From Gnetum montanum (taxonomy: Eukaryota > Streptophyta > Gnetopsida > Gnetales > Gnetaceae), in contig MNCI01000273.1 in the NCBI GenBank assembly GCA_015680685.1, forward strand, positions 459,673 through 523,672: a stretch of 64,000 nt of DNA, written 5' to 3'. Positions 49,580 to 60,279 of the stretch are shown in pieces. Each line of letters opens with the position of its first letter. The stretch's first letter is position 1. A program made the translations under genes and the position numbers. The notes under the pieces were generated by a model that did not search any database, was not told the DNA's origin, and worked only from the letters and a program-made list of their open reading frames with translations.

Positions 49580-50350
49580 GAAATCATGAAATAGTTCCAT
49601 AAGCTAGAATCCCTATCTTACAGGGTGAGGAGGATTCTACCATTGCCATTGAATGGCTTGAGAAGATCCTTAAGATCTTCAAATTAATGAGCTATACTCC
49701 TACGTAGTAAACTCATTTGCAACTCATCAGTTTCATTAGGCTACTAGACATTGGTGGACTTCTCAAGAAAAGGCTTATCATTGAGAAGAATATCATTAGA
49801 GTAATTTCCTCAATGATTTAAATGCTCATCACATTCCTTCAGAGTTTTTGAAGATGAAGTCTAAGGAGTTCTACCACCTTTACAAAGGTAATTGAATTGT
49901 AACCAAGAATGGTTATAAGTACTCTAAATTAAGCATATATGTGCTACACAAATACGCAAATGATAAGTTCAAAGCTAACCATTCATTCATGGTCTATGTG
50001 CATCCATTAAGGATCATTTTTTTCTTCTACATCTCTAAACATATGAGGATCCTCAAGTTCATATGCTAGACCTTTAGTATAGTTAGTTAGCCAATGTAGT
50101 GCTACATGAATGATCTTATAAGATGGACAAGACCTCTTCTACAAAGTCTAGTAGATCTAAGTAGATCTAGAAATCTAATTCAAGTGGTAGAAGTAGTAGT
50201 AGAGACCTTAGGAGTAGATAGCAGATGTTTTGTGCACCCATCACTTGGTATGCTTATAGGAAAGTTAGTCATGTTTATAGAAACTATCCCAACTATCTGA
50301 ACTATGATCAGCTAGGCCATGACAATTTTAATTATCTAAAGAATTTCATA
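49580..50350 (+). pseudogene. chromovirus-like gag relic
   Basis: The reading has ARIPILQGEEDSTIAIEWL, a E-K-I-L-K-I-F segment (49590-49685), a frameshift, WWTSQEKAYH (about 49752-49780) and HIPSEFLKMKSKEFYHLYKG (about 49830-49890). These match the order of the chromovirus gag domain: the P-x-F-x-G / A-x-x-W-L-x-x-x-E-x-x-F region, then the A-x-x-W-W region, then the F-x-x-L-x-Q region. Degenerate zinc knuckles can be guessed at 50255-50330 (KVSHVYRNYP, QLGHDNFNY) with cysteines lost. The frame is broken at least three times. Confidence 0.65.
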
Positions 50351-50449
50351 GGTGAAGGTCATCAATAAGGTGGAAAATCTACTAGTGGCTAGGACATATG
50401 CATGTGTGTATGTCTTGACTAATTAGCTAGTTGATGTTTAGCCTAACCC

Positions 50450-50870
50450 CATGCTAGAGGCTTGGTGTATGATCTCTAATTCATCAATTTTGATTCTTTT
50501 AGACCCTAGTACTAGTTATTCTTTTTATTGTTCCATAAGTAGTTTGACAAGTATATTTGGTGGGTTAGATTCTTGATCAAGGATTTTTGGTTAGCTCCAT
50601 TTTTGATGTTCTTGCTTTAGATCAAGTATACAGGATTGTACTATTGATAATTTAGAACACTACTTGGTTTAGTGATCTCCATATCATGAAACTAGGGAAC
50701 TATGATGTTATCTGCGATATGGATTGGTTGTCTAACTATTAACACATATTGAATTATTATTGTAAGGTACTTTTCTTGGTGAAAAATGATGGTGTTCAGA
50801 GGATAGTGCATACCTAGCCACATAAGATCAAGTTACATCTTATGTCATGGAGAACTTTTTTCTTCTTATT
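50450..50870 (+). pseudogene. chromovirus-like protease relic
   Basis: ILILLDPSTSYSFY (about 50490-50530) stands where the family has LxDxGASxSFI. The C-terminal landmark NYDVICDMDWLSNY (about 50698-50740) is the Del/Tekay protease phrase with MDWL. The usual Asp-Ser/Thr-Gly active site is changed to D-P-S. Sequence identity ends abruptly at about 50883. Confidence 0.7.
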
Positions 50871-51550
50871 AAGCAAAGTTGATTGTGACATCTAAAAATT
50901 TCAGTGGCTGGAACATCAAGAGGTTCATGGGTGTATAGCCTAACCCTGAATTCGTGTGAGGGCAATGCTAAGTGATATGGAAACGAGATGCCCTGAATGG
51001 TCTATTCGATCAGATAGGTACTTAAATGGTGTAACAATAACCATTTGTAAATAAATTTTTTAATGAGCTTCATGCTAGTATCAGGACCTCAAGCAAAAAT
51101 GTAACGTCATGTAACATGAATATGTGAATATGTATTGACAATAGAATGAAGCATAAAAATAATGCTAAAAATTTGAAACAAATGTTGAGAATATAGAACT
51201 AGAGTTTGAAGCTGGATAAATGCACCGCCCGAAGATCGAGGTGTGCAACTTTTAATTGAATAATGTTTGAAGCTAGTACATAGCGTTAGACAAGTAGAGC
51301 GACAGCATAGCGGTGTGGTCATAGTCTCTGAGATGTCATGGACACGATGCTAGCAATTGCAAAGGATGTTGGACCTGCTGGACTTGCAATTGTCACACTT
51401 TGTAGGTGCAAGGAAGATTATGTTATGGTACTTAGCCAAGTGTCAAGCTCGGGTGCTCAAGTGCAGGAGTGATGAAAATGCTAAGAATGCTCTAATGCTT
51501 GATGATTAAAATGATTTGCTGATCAACCCTTAAAATCCTGATTATTTGGG

Positions 51551-51560
51551 TATTTATAGG
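51551..51560 (-). promoter_or_regulatory. TATA box, minus strand
   Basis: CCTATAAATA on the minus strand, with 'aaccctagc' just upstream. Supported by resemblance to the 58498 promoter region. Confidence 0.45.
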
Positions 51561-51989
51561 GCTAGGGTTGATGTGAGATGTAGACTAGATGCCACGTGAC
51601 CTAGGTCCCACGTAGCATGGGTGTGGACAAGTCATGCTAAAATGTCAAGCTCTATGTGTTAAGCTCAAAGTGTTACACTCTGTAGGATAGGAATGGGAAC
51701 TCAAAAACTACCAAACTGCGATCACACCACTTGAACTGCATGTCCTGGAGTCTGAGGGACTTCCATGTACCTACAAACAATGATAAAAAAATGCAACTTG
51801 GAGTCTACACTTTGGAACTACATCTTCTCCTTCTTCCAAGTAGGGGCAAGCATAGGGACAATTTTGGGGATCAATGGGAGGTGCAAAATTAAAGCAAATT
51901 GCTGATCTTGGCCATCAAAAGGACATCAGAGTTGAAATCAAGGTTGATGTTGAGTTCTGGGAGCTTCTAAAGTCATTCAGAGGCATTTC

Positions 51990-52735
51990 CCATTTGTCAC
52001 GCTATTTATGCTACACATCATGATGTAGCATAGTGTGAACACTTTGAAAAATTTTTGCATATTTTGGCGTATCACGCTATCTATGCTACATAGTGTAGTA
52101 GAGTGTAGCATCAATACTTTGTTAAATTTTGATGAAACTTGCAATGTTTCTCCATGGCATGCTAACAACACTCTAGGGTGTAGCAAGGTAGGCATCCTTG
52201 GAAGTCAAAAAATTACCAAATGCATCTTTCATGTCTAGATAGCTTGATGGATTCTTTTTCAACACTTAGAAAAATCTGGCCCTGAAACCTATGTCATGTT
52301 GGCTACACTGTGCATCATAGCAGAGCATGACAGGACCTAAAGATAGAAACTTTACCAAAATATTTCATCCATCATGTGCACTTTTGACAACCTCTAGCCT
52401 AGTACTTGAGTGGATTGGCAACTGGGACATGTGTCAAGCTGGGCAAGCTGGAGAGCATAGCGAGCTTAATAGTCTAGGAGATAGAAAATTTGCCAAACTA
52501 TTTGGTCCATCCCTAGTGATCCTTGATTGCTTCTAGCTTGAAATTTGCGCAAACTGGCCATGGAAGTGTGTGCTATGCTAGTTGTGTTGGGGAGTGTAGT
52601 AGGCACACTTAGAAAATGTTTTGCAAAAAATAGGACTCCTAGTGTGCTACACTATCTATGTTGCACAGCGTGACACCAGACTTAGAAAAAATGTTCCCAA
52701 GTTTTGACACTTAGAAAAATCTACCATTGGAACCA
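51990..52735. repeat. interspersed 'crossed-arm' repeats
   Basis: Short inverted phrases such as 'cgctatctatgctacatagtgtag' type elements (about 51998-52040, 52070-52110, 52305-52330, 52645-52675) alternate with 'acacttagaaaaatttt'. Similar alternation with other arms occurs at 59345-59675. Confidence 0.55.
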
Positions 52736-52751
52736 CAGAAGCCCAAAATTA

Positions 52752-52830
52752 GTGGTGTTTCATGAGCCCCTCTTTGTTGGCATCTGGAGGACTAGCCTGA
52801 GAGACATCAATAAAGAATACGAAACACCAC
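52752..52830. repeat. 79-bp foldback, copy 2
   Basis: Perfect 10-bp terminal inverted repeats, GTGGTGTTTC and GAAACACCAC. The interior aligns with copy 1 (30073-30154) over its length. It has the form of a very small MITE-like element or a conserved hairpin of a larger repeat. Confidence 0.75.
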
Positions 52831-54299
52831 GATGAACATGACACCAACACTATCTATCAATGTTCACTAGGGAAACGCTTCGCTTTACTTGAGAGTGCCA
52901 AGGTAATGAGGTATAATAGGGAGTAGTTTAGGAGGATGGATCAAGGGACAATGGACGAAAAGGATAACTATAGGATGCAACACCACAATGGCTTATCACC
53001 AAAGCATAATCCCTCACTAGAGTGCTTGTGAGGGAGTCAATATGCAGAGGTGTCCTACCCTTTGGATTTTGACCTCTCATCAAAATTCTTATGAGATAAT
53101 CGATCCAGGGTTGGATCGGTTGCAAAACAACAACTATGTCATTTGACTTGGGCACTTGGCTTTTGTCACTTTCTTCCCCTTTCTTCTAATTTTTTTTCTT
53201 TGTTTCTTTTGCTTTTTTCTTTCTTTTCTTTTTTTTTATGCTTTCTTTCCCTCTTTTTTTTTGTATTGTCAGGAAAACTATGCACCAACATTTTCTTGGA
53301 GGCAATTGCATCTCATCTATAGGATAGGCATTTCCTCCTCGAGATGAGTTATGTTACATCTATTTGGGGTTTTGACCAGCCCACAAAGGCTCCCCATGGG
53401 ACGAATTGCATTACATCCATCATGGGTTCAATGACTAAAAGTAGGAAAGGGTTTGATGTGCATTAGGGAAGCTTGCAAGGGATGTGGGAGATTGCAAGAT
53501 CAAGAGGTAGAGGTGAGTTTGGCTAAGGGGATAGTAGGGATGTATACTCTTAAGTAGTTAGGTGAGCTGAAGTGGACACATCAGAAAAATGCATTACCTT
53601 GCTATCACGATGAAATGCACCCATGAATGACACTGCCTAGGCTTCATCCTACAAACATAACATAGATAAAATAAGAAAAAACAACCATCATGTGAGATGA
53701 GGGTGAAGTCTTGTCTGCCTAGGCATTGTGGGGGCTATGAATGCTATGTCAGTTGCATGCAATGTCCAAACCAGGAAGGCTAGTGTAGGTGTCAGTGGTG
53801 GTAGGCTGGAAAGCTTTAGTAGCCACACTAGAAGTGAGCACTCAACTAGCTAGGAGCAATGGTGATGTAGGTGCTCAAGATTTCTCACCAAAGGCAAGAG
53901 CTAGGAAACCCAACAACATGGCAATGAATTGCGTTGCTGGATGTTCTTCCAAGCTCAGGAAATGGTGAGGGCTAGAGGATGGCAGTGTTGAGGCTAGGCC
54001 ACAATACTACTAGGACTCCATCAAGTGCTGCTGATGGTGAGAGCTATAACCAAAATGATTGGTGGTGGTGGTGGTAGCTCTAGAAGGTTAGCAAGATGCC
54101 AAACAACATCTACAAAAGTTCAACAAGATTCCAAGGACAGTGACATTGAAAATTTCCTAGAGGATTTTCCTTAATGATGTGAAATTCATTCTGGAACTAC
54201 AATGCTTCATCCCATCCTACTAGAAAGGTGTGGGTAGGTGATAGAAGATTGGAAGTATTCTCACTTGCTTTTCCATAGAACTATGTGTATTGAACTATA
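52831..54299. other. no gene; diverged relative of repeat copy B then unassigned DNA
   Basis: The layout of 52831-53480 (pyrimidine tract at 53160-53265, then 'gttacatc' phrases at 53350 and 53412) parallels copy B. Segment 53480-54299 includes a short GGT repeat at 54062-54073, and nothing coding was recognised. Confidence 0.4.
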
Positions 54300-54610
54300 G
54301 GTGTTGAACTACGAACCTAGTTTTTGGTCTTGGTAGATTGCCTGTTGTGCTAGTTCTAAGGTCCTAGTAGATCGTGATCCTAGTTTAAGATCTGGGATGA
54401 TCATGATGTGATAGTTTAAGGTCCTAGAAAACCTCTGTGCTAGCTTAACATCATAGCAGATGGTGGATGGCTAGTTTAAGGTCATAGCAGATCATGCTAT
54501 GGCTGCTAGTTTAATGTCATAGCCCAAGGACGTTCTATGCTAGTTTAATGTCATAGTGAATGGTCTATGCTAGTTTCACGTCATAGTAGATAGTTCCTTA
54601 CCTTGCTTAT
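54300..54610. repeat. 'ctagtttaaggtcatag' tandem repeat cluster
   Basis: Six or more units carry the phrase 'tagttta(a/t)(g/t)gtcatag' at irregular spacing of about 35-60 bp, many followed by 'caga' or 'taga' and 'gtgcta' or 'tatgcta'. Single or related units occur at 58208 and 63570-63785. It lies just past the integrase end of the Tat-type element. Confidence 0.75.
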
Positions 54611-54633
54611 GTCATCAGTGTGATACTGCATGT

Positions 54634-55850
54634 TAGGTGTAATATGGCTTCAGGTACAAGTGGTTAATAGGATTGACAAACTCATTGCCATCTAAATCAG
54701 TGAGCTTGAAGGCTCCATTGTCATACGTCTTAGTGACCAAGAAAGGCTCTTTCCAATTGGCTAAAAATTTATTTATGAGCTAGCAAATAACCTTGAGGAC
54801 TAGGTCCCCTTTCTTGATTCGGCGTTAATGCTAATTATCGTAGTGCTTTTGTTGTTGCTTCTCTTGGTACCACTTGATTCAATCAAGTGTTTGCATGTGT
54901 TCCTCCTCTATAGAGTCGAGGTTGATGGTTCTCAACTCATTTTTTTGAACCTCATCAATGAAGTTTAAGAGGATCATGCAAAGTGATGGGACCTGCAATT
55001 CAAGAGGCAAAACTACTTCAAATCCATACATAAGACTATATGGCGTTTTACCTATCGTAGTTCTGCATGTTGTGTAGTAGGACCATAGTGCATAGACTAG
55101 TTGTTTGTGCCATCATTGCTTGTTATTGTTAAGCATCATCTTTAAAAGGTTGACAATGACCTTATTTGTAGCCTCTGCTTGACCATTTGCTTGAGGGTAG
55201 TATGGTGATGAGAAAGAGTGTTTGATGCCAAGTTTTTTAGAAAAGTCTTTAGTTTCTACACTACTAAATTGTGGCCCATTTTCTATGACTATAGTCATGG
55301 GGAGACCAAACTGGGTCACTATGTTGTCAGGGATGAATTTGCAAACCTGTTGAGATGTTGTCTTCCTAAAGAAAATAGCCTCAACCCACTTTGTGAAATA
55401 CTTAGTTGTAGTAATGATGAAGCTATGTCCTATTAAAGACTTAGGCGTTATAGGCCCTATGATGTCCAACCCCCAATGTTGGAATGGCCACATGATTTGC
55501 ATAGTATGTAGTTCAGTAGGTGACACATGCATTAGGTTTTCATGTCGCTAACACATGTCACATGTCCTAACCTTGGAGATGCAATCACACTCCATGTAAG
55601 GCCAGTAATAGCTTAGACGTCTAACTTTTGCTACCACTACCCTAGGAGCTACTTGACCCCCACATAGTCCTTCATGGACTTGGTCAATGATCTTTTGCAC
55701 TTTAGTGCCACTAACACAAGTTAACAGTATTCCATCATAGGATCTATGACATAAGGCACTGTCACCTACAAGGACGTACTACTGTGATCATTTTTGTACT
55801 ATGTCCTTTTGGGAAGATGTTAATTTTTGTGGGGGCTCTCCCTGTTGGAG
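54634..55850 (-). pseudogene. Tat-type integrase relic
   Basis: The zinc-binding N-terminus reads YYWPYMECDCISKVRTCDMC (about 55545-55620). The core starts WPFQHWGLDIIGPITPKSL (about 55430-55490), continues with TKWVEAIFFRKT, and reads VIENGPQFSS (about 55260-55290) where the family has SDNG. Then SPYYPQANGQAEATNKVIVN carries the catalytic Glu (55150-55210). The C-terminal domain (54634-54830) has NWKEPFLVTKTYDNGAFKLT and ends HLYLKPYYT at 54634. The 139-codon stretch 55113-55532 is open, so this is the best preserved domain. The second catalytic Asp has become Glu. Confidence 0.87.
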
Positions 55851-55859
55851 GTATGCCTT

Positions 55860-56400
55860 AATATCATCATACTACTCTTGGGCATGAGCTGTACTTATGG
55901 ATACGATGCTTGTTGCATGAGTTATAGGTTTAGTGCAATCCACAATCAAAGCAAGAAAAGTGGAGAACATGTTTGGCACTATGCTTAAGGCTAAAGTAGC
56001 TAGTGCATTAGCTATGGCATTTTCATTGTGAGGAATATGTTGGACATCTATTCTTGCAAATTGTTTAAGCAAGTGTTTTGCCAAATCATAGTAAGGTTGC
56101 AAATGTCATGCCTTGCAAGCATAAATGTTTGTGACCTAGTTAATAACTAGCTATGAATCACCTTGGACTACTATGTTTTGAATTCCTAACTCTTGAGCTG
56201 CTCAGATGCCTCTAAGGAGACCTTCGTACTCCACCATGTTGTTTGTATAAATAAATGCAAAGTGGTATGTGTAGGGTCAAATCTCCCTGGAGGGGAATGT
56301 GATAATAGTAGTGGCACTACCACCTTGTGTGGTTGAAGCATCATCAAAGTGTAAAATGGCCTCAAAATTTGCAAGTACTTGGCTTATACTGCTAACATGC
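55860..56400 (-). pseudogene. second RNase H domain (RVT_3/archaeal type)
   Basis: Minus-strand readings LANFEAILHFDDASTTQGGS (about 56310-56370), then a WWSTK-region (about 56240), and QPYYDLAKHLLKQFARIDVQ followed by HIPHNENAIANALATLA (55960-56100) follow the order of the extra RNase H domain that Tat/Ogre elements carry after their normal one. FDDAS stands for the usual VDGAS. The late catalytic Asp is replaced by Asn in NALATLA. Broken by stops and at least one frameshift. Confidence 0.78.
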
Positions 56401-56930
56401 TCATTTGGGAGTTTTGGATCTATTGTTGCTTGATTGTCTATGGGTGAAGCTATGAGTTGTGTGACTATTTCTTGACCTTTTGTGGATGCCTGTGCTATGT
56501 AGTGTAGGTCAAACTCCATGGTTATTGCCTTCTATCCTGCTTTTCTAATACTTTCATATATGTTTTTTGTAACAGCCCTAAGTACATTGCTCTTGCAGAT
56601 GACATTAACTTAACTATGAAAAAGGTAGTGTCTCCACTTTTTAAGTGAAAAGACTAAGGCAAGATAGTTTCTCTCCACATCATTATATTTTGCCTTGTGT
56701 GCTACTGGTGCATGGCTTACGTAGTAAACAAGAACTTTGGAGCTATCATCTTGCTTTTGACAAAGTAGGGAAGCAATGGATGTGTCTAAGGTTATAAGGT
56801 AGATGTAGAAAGGTTTATCTCTTTATGGAGGATAAACTATTAGAAGTTGAGCCAGCTCCTTTTTCAAGTTATCAAATGCCTCTTGGCATTGAGTTGTCCA
56901 CTCAAAGTGGACCCCTTTTTTGAGCAAATG
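56401..56930 (-). pseudogene. Ty3/gypsy RNase H domain of the Tat-type element
   Basis: The reading includes a KAKYNDVERNYLALVFSLKK-like block (about 56640-56700) and then MEFDLHYIAQASTKGQEIV (56455-56519), the tether region that precedes the second RNase H. The N-terminal catalytic part is poorly preserved around 56760-56850. Confidence 0.7.
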
Positions 56931-58025
56931 TTGCATTTTCTACAACTTATTAGTCAATCTTGCAATAAACCTACGTATGAATTGTATCCAACCTTGTGAC
57001 TTTTGTAACTCCTTAAGGTTTGCTAGTGGCTCCAAGTTGGTGATAGCCTTGACCTTGTGAGGGTCTACACATATTCTTGCTTTTGATACCAAAAAGCCTA
57101 ACATGTGATTGATTTTAATTCCAAAGAAACATTGTTCGGGATTAAGCCTAAGGTCATGTCTATGGAAATGTTTGAGGACATGGTCCAAGTCATTCACCTG
57201 GTTATGAGCCATTTTGGATTTAACCGCTATGTCATCAATGTAGTCATTGAGTAATTCTAACAAATAGTTGCTAAAGATGTATGTCATTGAACATTGATAT
57301 GTTGCTCCTACATTTTTTAGTCCAAAGGACATCATTATATAACAAAATGTACCCCAAGGGGTCATGAAAGTAGTGGTAAGCTAGTGCTCTGGGTTGATGA
57401 AAATTTGGTTGTACCCTGAGAACCCATCCATGAAAGAAAAAATGGCATGACTGGCTGTAGTATCGACAAGTTGGTCAATACTAGGCAATGGAAAATCATC
57501 TTTAATGGTTTCCTGGTTTAGGTCTTGGAACTAGCTTTGTAAAGCTTAGTGATCTCATCACAAATGGCCAATGTGACTTCAAGCTTGATCTTACAAGTCT
57601 TTTGTTTAACTAGTTTAACACGTGGATCTAGGATAATGTTATGTTGTATTATACGTGGGTCTAAGCCTAGCATGTCCTTGTAGGACCATGCAAACACCTT
57701 GACATTGTCACTAAGGACTTTAGAGATGCTTTTTTAGATTTGAGGTTGTAGAAAAGGAACTAAGTTTTAATTTTTTTGCCTCACCTTTGCAAGTTGTTAT
57801 AGGGACTTCTCTAAAGGGATCCTCAGTCACATCACCTTCTTTTAAGTTTAAAGCTCAAACTAGATGTTCTGGACAATCTAGTGACAACTCTAGGAATGAT
57901 ATGTTGGTGTTATAGGTAAGCAGCTTGAAGTCCAAAAATTTTGTGTTTATGTGTCTCATGAGTTTTCCATAAGGTCCAGTTAAGGCTAAGGGCAAATGAA
58001 GACTCTTGTGTGCATTTATTTTTCA
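56931..58025 (-). pseudogene. Tat-type reverse transcriptase relic with upstream linker
   Basis: Core landmarks on the minus strand are FSFMDGFSGYNQIFINPE (about 57395-57445), TPWGTFCYIMMSFGLKNVGA and TYQ, the catalytic YIDDIAVKSK (about 57205-57235), HDLRLNPEQCFFGIK and LGFLVSKARICVDPHKVKAI (57030-57110). The 141-codon stretch 56940-57365 is open. The catalytic aspartates (YIDD) are intact. Segment 57500-58025 is a decayed linker. Confidence 0.86.
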
Positions 58026-58497
58026 TGAGATCCTACAAAATAACTAGAAAAATGTTAAGCGACACCTATTTTAATGAAGCGAAATGCATAAAATAAGGAA
58101 GGAAATGCTATGAAAATTAACCATGTAGTATCTAAAGTGATTTATTTATATATATTTTATTATTTTTTATGTTCTTTCCTATAGCCTCGATTGGTCACAA
58201 AATTGCTAGTTTAAGGTCATAGTAGACCGTAGACTATGTGTGGTGTGTAAGTGTAAGTAAACCTTAAAAGGTTTGAAACATGGGGCCAAGCTGAATGTTC
58301 ATCGGGCAAGTAGAAAAAATGTAAAAAAATTTCTAAGTGTAAGGAGTTGAAAAATTTAGAGAATTTTTCTAACCCTAGGTGTTACACTACGCGGCACATG
58401 GGACATTTCGCATTATGCATGGGACATGGAGTGTTTCATGTTACGCGTGGGACACGAGATGTCCTAGAAGGGTGATGTGTCATCTAACCCTGAAGGG
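58026..58497. other. upstream region of a plus-strand promoter
   Basis: No coding signal. It has one 'gctagtttaaggtcatagtag' unit at 58205-58225 and a GC-richer block of 'catgggac' and 'gtgggacacg' phrases at 58395-58460, which resembles DNA upstream of the 51560 TATA. Confidence 0.45.
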
Positions 58498-58507
58498 TAT
58501 AAATAGG
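58498..58507 (+). promoter_or_regulatory. TATA box, plus strand
   Basis: TATAAATAGG, a very good plant TATA box, is preceded by 'ctaaccctgaaggg' and followed by a pyrimidine-flanked stretch that could hold the start site (58528-58545). It is 1.8 kb upstream of the decayed multi-exon frame and in the same direction. Confidence 0.6.
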
Positions 58508-60279
58508 GGTTTTACCCATGGTAGACTTGTCATTTTCACTATTAGAGCCAATAGTTATCCAAGTGTAGCATAGCCAAAGCAGAGCATAGCAGCCACAGAG
58601 GGAAGCTAGAGCATGACAACAAGAGGGCTAGAGCATGACAATGAGAATATGGCACGTAGGAGCAAGTGTAAACATCCTAGCCTTGCCAATTTTGACAAAG
58701 GCAAGTGCACCCTATGGCACCTTCCCAAGGCAAGCATTGAGGAATGCCAAGAGATGATCTCTACCAAGTAGGCCATCATGCCACACTCATGATTTTTCAT
58801 TCCTTCCTACTTCCCACACGTTTGGGCTTTAGGTTTTGGGATTTTGAAAGGTGGCCTACCATGAGCATGGACCCCCACTGTTGTAGCCACCACTACGGCC
58901 ACTATGCTACGGCCAAGGAGGGAGTGCATGCCAATGATCTTACCTCCTTTTTTAAAGCATTAAGGGTTTGAGGGCATCTTGCACTACGATACTAGGCAAG
59001 GATTTTGCCAAGGGTTTCTAAGCATTTAGCACTATGGGATGGGGTAAGGTTTTCTATAACATCCTATGTCATGAGACAAAATGGGGGTCTTACACGTACC
59101 ACTTAGCATAGTGTATCAGAAGGTTTTGGGTGCTCTACATTCCATGTTGCAGAAAAAGGGTTTCCTTATGTCCCGCATCACAAGATGGAATAGGGTTTTC
59201 TGCATGTCCCACATTGTGGGATAGGACAAGGGTTTTGTGGATGTCCTGTGCCATGGTGTGAGATAAGGATTTGTTTGTTTCTTTTTTATGTCCCATGTCA
59301 TGGGATAGGACTTAGCCAAGGTGACCAAGGATCATGGCTATTAAGCTCTGGGCACCCCTAAGAGCATAACAAAAAGTTAGAAAAATTTTGGTACCGCTAT
59401 GTTCAACATTTGAAAAATTTTGCACATTCTGCAATTGTCATGCTCCCTAGGAGAATGAACAACACTTGGAAAATTTTTACAACCTTTTACCAATAATTTT
59501 GTAGTTTTCATGCTCCCTGGCAGCATGATCGACACTTAGATATCTTTTTGAAATGTTTTGCCAGTTGTTCCACAGTCATCATGCTCCCTAAGAGCGTGAC
59601 AAATACTTAGAAAAAAATTTCTTGGAAAGTTTCACGCTTTGTGGGGGAGTGTGACCAATAGTTAGAAAATTTTTGAGTCTTTTTTATGTTACTTTATGTT
59701 ATTTTATGCATCATTTGTTTGTTAATTTTGTTGTTTTTGTTACCCTTTTCTGATACTGACGCTTTCATTACTGTGACATTACAAGGGCCTAGTGAAACCT
59801 ATCCTCATTGTGGTGGAACTAGTAGGGATCCTATGTTATATGAGTGATCCCATGCCAAATGTCTCTACACCACATGCATGCATAGGATACCAAGTGGTTT
59901 GGTTCTAGGTGGGTGCACAGGAATTCTTAGAATTCCTACTTTGCCACTTTAGTGTGATCATATGATCACACTTGTCTGCTGAAGCAGTAGGTGTCCTAGT
60001 CGAAACATTATTACCTAGGGTAAATCGAGGCATATTCAAATTCATTTCAGATGAACCAACTGAAATCAAAGGGGCATGGAGCTCAAGCTAGCACCCAAGA
60101 GGCCTCAGGTCATTGTCTTAGATCTGGGAGATGCCCAAGTTCCAATGCTACCATAAATACAACATTATATTCCTTGCTCGCCATGTGGGCACAACCTTCT
60201 AGAATCCACCTAAAATAGTTTACTATGCTAGAGGGTGATCCCTATTGTGATTTTGATTTTTTTTATCTCATGACTTAGA
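58508..60279. other. leader-like region with hairpin-type repeats
   Basis: No coding frame was recognised. From 59345 to 59675 four units of about 60-90 bp repeat 'catgctcccta.gagcatgac' followed by 'aacacttagaaaatttt'. The first phrase is self-complementary around 'gctcccta.gagc'. Phrases 'gtcccatgtcatgggata' and 'atgtcctgtgccatggtgtgagataagg' recur between 59040 and 59310 as a second, looser tandem array. Confidence 0.5.

Larger units (their letters stand above)
39863..50883 (+). mobile_element. chromovirus-like (Tekay/Del type) Ty3/gypsy element, truncated after protease
   Basis: The proposed order is a long 5' LTR (39863-49220, including a later insertion), a primer site at 49224, gag and a protease with a Del-type motif, then an abrupt end at 50883. 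There the sequence changes to unrelated LTR-like DNA. RT, RNase H and integrase are absent, probably removed or displaced by the next element. The gag and protease readings are those of chromoviruses of the Tekay/Del group. Confidence 0.6.
50884..52751 (-). other. LTR-like DNA with a minus-strand TATA box
   Basis: It begins TGTGACATCT exactly where the Tekay-type protease ends. A minus-strand CCTATAAATA lies at 51560-51551, and the DNA upstream of it resembles that upstream of the plus-strand TATA at 58498 (both carry a GTGGGAC phrase and an AACCCT before the TATA). I read 50884-51530 as R-U5 and 51560 onwards as U3 of a minus-strand LTR, perhaps that of the Tat-type element at 54634-58025. 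The right LTR end was not found. Short TGACATCT...AGATGTCA ends at 50886 and 51338 are an alternative boundary. Confidence 0.35.
54634..58025 (-). mobile_element. Tat/Ogre-lineage Ty3/gypsy pol fragment
   Basis: On the minus strand from 58025 leftwards come a protease-RT linker, RT, RNase H, a second RNase H and integrase with its C-terminal part. The doubled RNase H and the WPFQHWGLDIIGPI integrase phrase are marks of the Tat/Ogre lineage. Gag and protease were not found to the right of 58025, where the DNA changes to plus-strand promoter and LTR-like sequence. The copy is therefore 5'-truncated in its own orientation. Stops occur in all domains. Confidence 0.82.

Noticed and set aside
53156-53347. 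Phe/Leu-rich open frame
   Set aside because: It is the translation of a pyrimidine tract shared with repeat copy B.
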